From Gorillibacterium sp. (GTDB taxonomy: Bacteria > Bacillota > Bacilli > Paenibacillales > NBRC-103111), in contig JAIMBU010000193.1 of the NCBI GenBank assembly GCA_023511325.1, forward strand, positions 1-6,142: DNA of 6,142 nucleotides, in the 5' to 3' direction. The first letter of the stretch is position 1; each line of letters opens with the position of its first letter. The translations under genes were made by a program, and so were the position numbers. The notes below the pieces were generated by a model. The model was given only the letters and a program-made list of their open reading frames with translations, searched no databases and was not told the origin of the DNA. Of this stretch, positions 1-5,378 are shown piece after piece.

Positions 1-905
1 TTCCTCTTCTCATCACGGCACTCGGTGCTTTGTTCAGTGAACGAAGTGGTGTAGTCAATATTGGGTTAGAAGGTTTGATGGTTATTGGTGCCTTTAGTGC
101 AGCCTTGACAGTTTCCCAACTCCAAAAAACATCACCTGATAGTCAATGGGTAATATGGGTTGGTCTACTCGCCGCCATGGTAGCGGGAACCTTATTCTCC
201 TTGCTACATGCATTCGCCAGTATTAACCTCAGCGCTAATCAGGTCATTAGCGGTACGGCAATCAATATGGTCGCCGGATCCTTGACCGTCTTCCTGGCAA
301 GAAACATTACCGGAAGTGGTAATATTCGGACGCTGAGAAACTTTATTCCCAAGAACATACCCTTTCTGCATGACATTCCAATCATTGGACCACTGTTTTT
401 CACGCGAACTTATCCCACCACATGGTTGGTTCTCGTAATCTTAGTATTTTGTACATTCTTACTGTACAAGACACCGTTTGGCTTGCGGCTACGCGCCTGT
501 GGAGAACACCCACATGCAGCGGAAGCAGCTGGGGTGAGCGTGAAGAAGATGCGGTATATCGGCGTTATGATGTCTGGTGCTTTCTCAGGTCTTGGCGGAG
601 CAATCATCATCGTAACCTATGCCGGTGAGTTTACGGGTAATGTGGCCGGACTTGGCTTTCTAGCCTTGGCATCGCTGATCTTTGGTCAGTGGAAGCCACT
701 CGGCATATTGGCAGCAACCTTATTCTTCGGGTTCGCTAGTACGATTGCTAACGTCTCACAAGTTATTCCATCACTTGCGGTGTTTCCGCCGATTTTGTTG
801 AAGATATTCCCTTACGTGGTTACGTTAATTGCTTTGATTATTTTCTCCAAGTCTTCCCAAGCACCTAAAGCATCCGGAGAGCCGTTCGATTCCGCTAAAC
901 GCTAG
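1..905 (+). CDS. Nucleoside ABC transporter permease, YufQ/NupQ type (5'-truncated by window edge)
   Basis: This is an inner-membrane permease of the BmpA-type nucleoside importers (BPD_transp_2 fold), which takes up nucleosides together with a lipoprotein receptor, an ATPase and a second permease. The reading frame is open from the first full codon at position 3 and shows PLLITALGALFSERSG, so the TTG at 30 is an internal Leu codon and the true start lies to the left. Family hallmarks are SERSGVVNIGLEGLM near the N-terminus, NQVISGTAINM, and the cytoplasmic loop TPFGLRLRACGEHPHAAEAAG (about 471-536), which is expected to contact the ATPase. About 300 residues are visible, close to the usual 310-320, so only a short N-terminal piece is missing. 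The C-terminus (APKASGEPF) also matches the family as I remember it. It is normally the last gene of the nup-like operon, and the terminator 53 bp downstream agrees with that. The exact nucleoside specificity is unknown. Confidence 0.92.
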   Translation, partial: PLLITALGALFSERSGVVNIGLEGLMVIGAFSAALTVSQLQKTSPDSQWVIWVGLLAAMVAGTLFSLLHAFASINLSANQVISGTAINMVAGSLTVFLARNITGSGNIRTLRNFIPKNIPFLHDIPIIGPLFFTRTYPTTWLVLVILVFCTFLLYKTPFGLRLRACGEHPHAAEAAGVSVKKMRYIGVMMSGAFSGLGGAIIIVTYAGEFTGNVAGLGFLALASLIFGQWKPLGILAATLFFGFASTIANVSQVIPSLAVFPPILLKIFPYVVTLIALIIFSKSSQAPKASGEPFDSAKR

Positions 906-957
906 GCTGGCAGCAGGGTTCCTCTGCATAGGCTAGAAATGACCACGGTTAAACGAT

Positions 958-1004
958 AAAAGGTCCAGAGTAGAGCATCTTCAATGCTTTACCCTGGACC
1001 TTTT
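958..1004. terminator. Bidirectional Rho-independent terminator between convergent genes
   Basis: The left arm (958-978) and right arm (984-1004) can pair over 21 positions around a 5-nt loop (CTTCA), with one A-C mismatch and one G-U pair. The arms begin with AAAAGGTCCAG and end with CTGGACCTTTT, so each strand has a G+C-containing stem followed by a short U tract. It lies 52 bp after the nucleoside permease stop and 87 bp after the LysR stop, and the two genes converge on it. This makes a shared terminator the simplest reading. The T tract is short (4 nt), so efficiency may differ by direction. Confidence 0.88.
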
Positions 1005-1091
1005 GGCAAATAATAAATACGACATAAGCTAAAGATTAAATGAAGAAAGGTGTTTCTGTGAAGACTAGCCCCAGTGTTTTTGTGCTTGCCA

Positions 1092-2024
1092 CTACTCATG
1101 CGCTACTGTATTAAGCCGCCACTCTTCCGCATGCTTTCTGACAATAGCCAGCAAATCGAGCACTTGAGGAGATAGCCATTTTTTCTTATGATAGATGATT
1201 TGTGTCTGCAGACGCTCCGCCCTGTCATCCCATGCCAGACGTATAAGCTTACCCTCGCGCACCTCATTCTGTACGCTAACAAGCGGTAATAGGGAAATTC
1301 CAAGTCCGGACATGACACAATGCTTAATGGCTTCGATGCTCCAGAACTCAAGATCAGGATTGGGGTAAACCCCATGGCTATTCAGATTATGTTCGAATAA
1401 GGCGCGATAGGTACAGCCTGGCTCAGTATGCAGAATGACCTCATCTTTCAAATGCTCGGGCAATACCGAGTCATAGGAAGCAAGCAGATGCCCCGGTGGA
1501 GCAATGAGCGCCATTTCCTCCTCAACCAGTTGCTCCTGATAGAGATCTTCTTCTTTAGTATAAGGCTGCAGCAGAAAAGCGAGGTCTAAATCGCCAGAAC
1601 GAATCGATGAAGTCATCTCCCAGCAGATGCCAGGCTTTAAGATAATTTTCAACTCCGGGTATTTTTGCTTGAATTCACGAATAATCGCTGGAAGGCGAAA
1701 GGCAGCCAGTGACTCTGGCGCTCCAATAGTCAAAGGTCTAGAGCTGTGTGCGGTGCCAGCAACAATAGCCTCCTTAGCGGTATTGTGTAGGGTAATGATC
1801 TCCTCAGCATAAGGCAAAAGTTGCTTTCCGGTTTCTGTGAGTAAGATATTCTTGCCGAGCCGATCGAATAAAGGTGCCTCTAGCTCAATCTCCAGTACTT
1901 GGATCTGGGCTGTGATGCTGGACTGGGCATAACCTAACTTTTTGGCTGCCCGGGTGAAGCTACCAGTCTCAATAACTGCAAGAAAAGTTACTAAATGACG
2001 CAGTTCCAACGAACTCAACCCCAT
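1092..2024 (-). CDS. LysR-family transcriptional regulator
   Basis: This is a cytoplasmic DNA-binding regulator of 310 residues, a normal LysR length. Residues about 6-65 form the winged helix-turn-helix, with LELRHLVTFLAVIETGSFTRAA, the recognition-helix stretch LGYAQSSITAQIQ, then LEIELEAPLFDRLGK and the wing ending LTETG. Residues about 92-300 form the periplasmic-binding-protein-like effector domain. It is transcribed away from the YjeH-like exporter with 88 bp between their starts, the usual arrangement for a LysR protein controlling its divergent neighbour, so an amino acid or related metabolite is a plausible effector (inference). The ATG at 2024 has only a weak upstream Shine-Dalgarno sequence. 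An in-frame TTG at codon 6 (2009-2007) would give the very common LysR start MELRHL, so the first five residues are uncertain. The gene ends at TAG 1094-1092 and shares the hairpin at 958-1004 with the upstream permease operon. I do not recognise a specific named orthologue. Confidence 0.93.
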   Translation of the reverse strand: MGLSSLELRHLVTFLAVIETGSFTRAAKKLGYAQSSITAQIQVLEIELEAPLFDRLGKNILLTETGKQLLPYAEEIITLHNTAKEAIVAGTAHSSRPLTIGAPESLAAFRLPAIIREFKQKYPELKIILKPGICWEMTSSIRSGDLDLAFLLQPYTKEEDLYQEQLVEEEMALIAPPGHLLASYDSVLPEHLKDEVILHTEPGCTYRALFEHNLNSHGVYPNPDLEFWSIEAIKHCVMSGLGISLLPLVSVQNEVREGKLIRLAWDDRAERLQTQIIYHKKKWLSPQVLDLLAIVRKHAEEWRLNTVAHE

Positions 2025-2025
2025 T

Positions 2026-2098
2026 CCATCGGATTTGCCGAATTAATCTATCGATAACTTCCGTTATTCCGATGGGCTAATTATCTGTTACTATAACA
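2026..2098. promoter_or_regulatory. Divergent LysR/exporter control region with nested inverted repeats
   Basis: The gap between the two divergent genes contains three perfect inverted repeats. CCATCGGA (2026-2033) pairs with TCCGATGG (2068-2075). ATAAC-TTCC-GTTAT occupies 2054-2067. TGTTA-CTA-TAACA occupies 2086-2098. The last two share TAAC/GTTA half-sites, and their centres are about 31.5 bp apart, close to three helical turns, as expected when a LysR tetramer binds two sites on one DNA face. A possible rightward -10 (TACTAT, 2089-2094) overlaps the last repeat and has only a poor -35 (TTCCGA, 2067-2072, 16-bp spacer). Such a weak promoter could depend on an activator, or the overlap could mean repression. 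That LysR is the protein that binds here is an inference. Confidence 0.5.
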
Positions 2099-2112
2099 AA
2101 AAAGGCAAGAGG

Positions 2113-3429
2113 ATGAGGAGCAACAATGTGGAGAACAGAACGGGATTGAAAAGCTCGATCGGCTTGCCTCAGGCCATTGCATTATATATCGGCGCTGTGC
2201 TTGGCTCAGGGGTGCTCATAGTTCCGGGACTAGCTGCGGAGATTGCTGGACCCGCGTCCCTGCTAGCTTGGGGGCTCATGACGCTACTGGTTTTGCCCAT
2301 GGCTCTATCCATGGGATTATTATCAGCCAAATATCCGAATGCTGGCGGTGTTTCACATTTTGTCACATTGGCGTTCGGACCAAGGACAGGTTCACTTGTT
2401 GGTTGGTTTTTCCTCATGTCTGTACCTATTGGTGGTCCAGTTGCGGCTCTTACGGGGGCGGGGTACTTGACGGCTGCTTTGGGTTTGGGAGAAGGCACGA
2501 GGGTTATTCTTGCTGCGATCATGCTGATCCTGGGCTTGCTAATTAATCTGATCGGGATGAAAGTCGTTGGTCGAGTGCAGATTGCCGTCGTCATCGCCAT
2601 TCTCACTGTTCTACTACTTGCGATTGTCGGTGCACTTCCGCATATGGAGCAAGCACATTTCACCCCTTTTATGCCATCGGGATGGGGTAGTGTGGGCAAA
2701 GCATCGGTTCTGCTCTTCTGGTGCTTTATTGGGTGGGAGGCCGTCTCCCATCTCTCCGAAGAATTTATTGATCCCCAAAAGGCAGCCATCAAAGGCGTGA
2801 CAATTGCTGCTATTATCGTAGGTTTGTTGTACTTTCTCACTGCGCTGGTAACGGTGGGTACCCAAAGCTACCTGAATGAAGGGTCGGAAGCTCCGCTCGT
2901 GGCTGTAATCAGTGGTCTGCTTGGACCGTGGGGAGCACTGATTGCTGGACTGACAGGTATGTTCATCTGCGTTGCCACAATCATAGCCTATGTTGGAGCG
3001 ACCTCAAGACTCGCTTATTCGTTAGCCCGGCAAAAACAGGCGCCACGGGTACTGGGTATTGTCTCTAAAAGGTTTGGAACACCAATCGGTGGAATTGGTT
3101 TTTTAACCGTCTGCTTCGCAGTAGTACTTGTCTTATATGCAAGTGGTGCCTCTTCCTTAACTAACCTGATTCAGCTTCCTAATGCTACATTTATTCTCAC
3201 CTATCTAGGTGGCTGTGCAGCGGGAACACGCTTGCTGAAGGGTAACGCTTGGGGCGTAGGAATTAGTGTCTTGTCCCTCCTAGCGACCGTTGCTATTTTT
3301 CTTTTTGTTGGTAACGCCGTGATCTATCCGTTGATCATTGCAGCCGCCTATGGAGTATTTGCTTTTTTTCAGTCCAAGCAAGTTCCCGTAACTGTTCCAT
3401 ATGTTTATGAGAAAAAAGAGGAATTGTAA
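2113..3429 (+). CDS. YjeH-like amino-acid exporter (APC superfamily permease)
   Basis: This is a polytopic membrane protein of 438 residues with about twelve hydrophobic segments. It resembles E. coli YjeH, the methionine/branched-chain amino acid exporter (418 aa), in a memory-based comparison. Shared signatures are GLPQAIALYIGAVLGSGVLIVP at residues 17-38 (the GSG break in helix 1 that lines the APC substrate site), YPNAGGVSHFV (74-84, YPSAGGVAHFV in YjeH) and FWCFIGWEAVSHLSEEF (202-218, FWCFVGLEAFAHLASEF in YjeH). It is therefore more likely an exporter than an uptake permease, although the substrate is not proven. The ATG at 2113 has AAGAGG directly against it, with AAAGG 7 nt away as the only well-spaced alternative. 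An in-frame GTG at 2128 (codon 6) has GAGGAG 7 nt upstream, so the real protein may begin MENRTGLKSS. A LysR gene is divergent and a likely regulator. No terminator hairpin is obvious after the stop. Confidence 0.9.
   Translation: MRSNNVENRTGLKSSIGLPQAIALYIGAVLGSGVLIVPGLAAEIAGPASLLAWGLMTLLVLPMALSMGLLSAKYPNAGGVSHFVTLAFGPRTGSLVGWFFLMSVPIGGPVAALTGAGYLTAALGLGEGTRVILAAIMLILGLLINLIGMKVVGRVQIAVVIAILTVLLLAIVGALPHMEQAHFTPFMPSGWGSVGKASVLLFWCFIGWEAVSHLSEEFIDPQKAAIKGVTIAAIIVGLLYFLTALVTVGTQSYLNEGSEAPLVAVISGLLGPWGALIAGLTGMFICVATIIAYVGATSRLAYSLARQKQAPRVLGIVSKRFGTPIGGIGFLTVCFAVVLVLYASGASSLTNLIQLPNATFILTYLGGCAAGTRLLKGNAWGVGISVLSLLATVAIFLFVGNAVIYPLIIAAAYGVFAFFQSKQVPVTVPYVYEKKEEL
2115..2120 (+). promoter_or_regulatory. 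Alternative ribosome binding site favouring GTG 2128 for the exporter
   Basis: GAGGAG lies 7 nt before the in-frame GTG at 2128-2130. The annotated ATG at 2113 sits immediately against its purine tract, which is too close for normal initiation unless the weaker AAAGG at 2101-2105 is used. This site would shorten the protein by five residues. Confidence 0.5.
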
Positions 3430-3461
3430 GGCAGCATAGAGAGGTTTGAGCTAAAGCAGGG

Positions 3462-3470
3462 TGTTATAAT
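3462..3470 (+). promoter_or_regulatory. Extended -10 promoter for ykwC and downstream genes
   Basis: The sequence TGTTATAAT contains a perfect TATAAT hexamer (3465-3470) preceded by the TGn extension. No good -35 sits at the 16-18 bp spacing; the nearest TTGAGC (3446-3451) is only 13 bp away. An extended -10 promoter does not strictly need a -35. It would start transcription near 3477 and leave an untranslated leader of roughly 48 nt before ykwC. Confidence 0.6.
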
Positions 3471-3511
3471 CAAGATGTTATTAAAAATATCACGGATAAA
3501 TGTGTACCCTT

Positions 3512-3517
3512 AGGAGG
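3512..3517 (+). promoter_or_regulatory. Strong ribosome binding site of ykwC
   Basis: A perfect AGGAGG stands 7 nt before the ATG at 3525. It fixes that start and predicts efficient translation. Confidence 0.9.
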
Positions 3518-3524
3518 AAGCGTT

Positions 3525-4406
3525 ATGGGATTAAACCCGGAGCAGACGATAATTGGATTTATTGGAATTGGCGTGATGGGAAAAAGCATGGCTGAACAAT
3601 TGCGGAAGGCGGGCTACCCGCTTCATGTATACACGCGTACAGCATCAAAGGCAGAGGATTTGGTAGCTGAGGGGGCAGTTTGGTATGCGTCTCCAGCAGC
3701 CCTCGCTAAAGCGAGCGATGTGATCATCACGATGGTCGGTTACCCGAAGGACGTAGAGGAGATTTACTTTGGTGAGGATGGAATCATCGCCAATGCTAAG
3801 GCGGGAGCCTATCTGATTGACATGACTACCTCCAGTCCGTTGTTGGCTGAACGAATCTACAGAGCGGCAACCGACAAAGGACTTCATGCTCTGGACGCTC
3901 CTGTATCCGGTGGTGATATCGGCGCTCGTGAAGGTAAGCTGTCGATCATGGTGGGCGGCGATAAGGATGATTTTGCAACGGTGCTTCCCCTGTTTGAGCG
4001 ATTGGGAACTAATATTGTGCTGCAAGGCAAGGCAGGTGCTGGTCAGCATACCAAAATGTGCAACCAGATTGCCATCGCCTCCAATATGATCGGTGTTTGT
4101 GAAGCGCTCGCTTATGCCACAACGACAGGACTAGACCCTGAATTGGTATTAAAAAGCATCTCGACGGGAGCGGCGGGAAGCTGGTCATTGAGCAATCTCG
4201 GCCCACGGATTATTGCAGGCAACTTCGAACCAGGTTTCTATGTGAAGCACTTTATCAAGGACATGGGTATTGCACTTGAAGTAGCCAAGGAAGTAGGGCT
4301 GGATACACCAGGTCTAGCTCTTGCGTATTCCCTTTACAAACGTCTAGCTGAGATGGGCTTTGATGAGAAGGGGACGCAAGCGCTTTACAAAGTGCTCGTG
4401 CATTGA
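3525..4406 (+). CDS. ykwC: YkwC-type beta-hydroxyacid dehydrogenase (3-hydroxyisobutyrate dehydrogenase family)
   Basis: This is a cytoplasmic NAD(P)-dependent oxidoreductase that interconverts a beta-hydroxyacid and its semialdehyde or keto form; the true substrate of YkwC is not clear to me. The 293 residues match the family length. The N-terminal Rossmann domain begins with GFIGIGVMGKSM (11-22). R38 in YTRT follows strand 2, where an Arg rather than Asp usually favours NADP(H). The substrate loop is DAPVSGGDIGA (124-134), and the catalytic motif GAGQHTKMCNQ carries Lys177 and Asn180. The helical C-terminal domain contains the YkwC-like stretches SIMVGG, GAAGSWSLSNL and NFEPGFYVKHFIKDM, all nearly identical to B. 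subtilis YkwC from memory. No catalytic residue is missing. It has its own promoter and a strong ribosome binding site, and it is followed 50 bp later by an SDR gene on the same strand with no terminator between them. This placement suggests linked redox chemistry. Confidence 0.93.
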   Translation: MGLNPEQTIIGFIGIGVMGKSMAEQLRKAGYPLHVYTRTASKAEDLVAEGAVWYASPAALAKASDVIITMVGYPKDVEEIYFGEDGIIANAKAGAYLIDMTTSSPLLAERIYRAATDKGLHALDAPVSGGDIGAREGKLSIMVGGDKDDFATVLPLFERLGTNIVLQGKAGAGQHTKMCNQIAIASNMIGVCEALAYATTTGLDPELVLKSISTGAAGSWSLSNLGPRIIAGNFEPGFYVKHFIKDMGIALEVAKEVGLDTPGLALAYSLYKRLAEMGFDEKGTQALYKVLVH

Positions 4407-4448
4407 TCCTAAATAGAGGCAGTCAAACTTTCCTGTGACATTTACGAG

Positions 4449-4453
4449 AGGAG
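4449..4453 (+). promoter_or_regulatory. Ribosome binding site before a triple ATG (SDR start)
   Basis: AGGAG precedes three consecutive in-frame ATG codons at 4457, 4460 and 4463, with spacings of 3, 6 and 9 nt. The second or third ATG is better placed than the first, so the mature N-terminus is probably one or two residues shorter than the longest reading. Confidence 0.7.
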
Positions 4454-4456
4454 ACA

Positions 4457-5341
4457 ATGATGATGGCAGCAGCAAAAGCATTAGCAGGACAGGTTGCCGT
4501 AGTAGCCGGGGGAACGCGCGGTGCAGGACGGGGAATTGCTATAGCCTTAGGTGAAGCGGGAGCGACGGTTTATGTAACGGGAAGAAGTGTGCGTGGAGGA
4601 TTGTCCGATATGGGGCGCAAGGAACCCATTGAGGAAACCGCCGAACTGGTAACCGCTGCTGGTGGCAGAGGAATCCCGGTGCAGACGGATCACACCGTAG
4701 AAATAGAGGTTCGTGAGTTGTTTAATCGTGTGAAGCAGGAACAGAATGGACAGCTTGATCTACTGGTCAACGACATATGGGGTGGGGATTCACTATCGGA
4801 ATGGACAAATCCATTCTGGGTACATAGCTTGGAGAATGGGCTGCTAATGCAGCAACGAGCTGTTACGACGCATATGATTACGTCATATTATGCTGCTCCA
4901 TTAATGGTGGCTCGGAAGCGTGGATTAATCATCGAGATTACGGATGGAGTTGGTTATCATTATCGCGGCAGTCTGTACTATAGCTTGGCCAAAATATCTG
5001 CAATTCACTTAGCGCAAGCGATGGCTGTTGATTTGCGCAGCCACGGAGTAACAGCAGTCGCGGTTACTCCTGGCTTTCTCCGTTCAGAAGCCATGCTTGA
5101 TCTTTTTGCTGTCACGGAGGACAATTGGCGGGATGGAGGAGTCCAAGATCCACATTTCCTGCAATCAGAGACTCCCGCTTTTGTGGGACGGGCTGTCGTT
5201 TCATTGGCGGCTGATCCTAAGGTGATGGACAAAACAGGTGAAAGTTTAAGCAGTTGGGGCTTATCTGACGAGTATGGGTTTGTAGATATCGATGGAACAC
5301 GACCGCATTGGGGTAATTATGCCAAGGAGCAAGGGATTTGA
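4457..5341 (+). CDS. Short-chain dehydrogenase/reductase, DHRS1-like subfamily
   Basis: This is a soluble NAD(P)(H)-dependent oxidoreductase of 294 residues (292-293 if a later ATG is used), longer than the 250-residue classical SDR. The cofactor loop is GGTRGAGRGIA (18-28), and TGR at 41-43 after strand 2 points to NADP(H). Instead of NNAG it has VNDIWGG (104-110). Tyr175 and Lys179 (YSLAK) form the catalytic YxxxK. The position 13 residues before Tyr, normally Ser, is Thr162 (ITDG), and the helix-4 Asn aligns best with Gln133. A PGF motif (205-207) and RSEAML follow. The C-terminal extension has VGRAVVSLAADP, then SLSSWGLSDEYGFVDIDG, which resembles the C-terminal part of human DHRS1 from memory. 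Similar TDG and TTHMITS stretches occur in bacterial homologues I recall, so these are likely subfamily traits and not damage. It probably shares a transcript with ykwC and the EamA gene. The substrate is unknown. Confidence 0.9.
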   Translation: MMMAAAKALAGQVAVVAGGTRGAGRGIAIALGEAGATVYVTGRSVRGGLSDMGRKEPIEETAELVTAAGGRGIPVQTDHTVEIEVRELFNRVKQEQNGQLDLLVNDIWGGDSLSEWTNPFWVHSLENGLLMQQRAVTTHMITSYYAAPLMVARKRGLIIEITDGVGYHYRGSLYYSLAKISAIHLAQAMAVDLRSHGVTAVAVTPGFLRSEAMLDLFAVTEDNWRDGGVQDPHFLQSETPAFVGRAVVSLAADPKVMDKTGESLSSWGLSDEYGFVDIDGTRPHWGNYAKEQGI

Positions 5342-5362
5342 AAAAGACATGACTCCATATAG

Positions 5363-5370
5363 AGAGGGTG
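5363..5370 (+). promoter_or_regulatory. Ribosome binding site fixing the TTG start of the EamA gene
   Basis: AGAGGGTG, close to the Shine-Dalgarno consensus, ends 8 nt before TTG 5379. No ATG occurs in frame between the SDR stop and codon 23 of this frame, so TTG is the only sensible start that keeps the first membrane segment. Confidence 0.75.
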
Positions 5371-5378
5371 TAGCTTAA

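Noticed and set aside
30..32. TTG 30 as the start of the nucleoside permease
   Set aside because: The frame is open upstream to the window edge and encodes conserved family sequence (PLLITALGAL), so this is an internal Leu codon.
909..926. Small stem GCAG-C-AGG-GTT-CCT-CTGC after the nucleoside permease stop as a terminator
   Set aside because: The stem is short and bulged and no U tract follows; the hairpin at 958-1004 is far better.
1050..1084. Near-identical 11-nt direct repeat (GTGTTTCTGTG and GTGTTTTTGTG)
   Set aside because: There are only two copies, one mismatch and low complexity; no function can be supported.
1040..1114. A 24-codon frame starting MKKGVSV between the terminator and the LysR 3' end
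   Set aside because: It has no ribosome binding site, overlaps the LysR coding end and is too short to support.
2169..2840. A 223-codon open frame antisense to the exporter gene
   Set aside because: It lies entirely inside a well-supported membrane protein gene, its product is a low-complexity Pro/Ser/Thr-rich sequence with no recognisable domain, and no ribosome binding site or promoter is evident. It is a by-product of the codon composition of the sense strand.
3446..3470. TTGAGC plus TATAAT as a standard -35/-10 promoter
   Set aside because: The spacer is only 13 bp, too short for the usual sigma factor; the extended -10 reading is preferred.
3645..4049. A 134-codon open frame antisense to ykwC
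   Set aside because: It is fully overlapped by ykwC, which has clear catalytic motifs, and the antisense product shows no domain.
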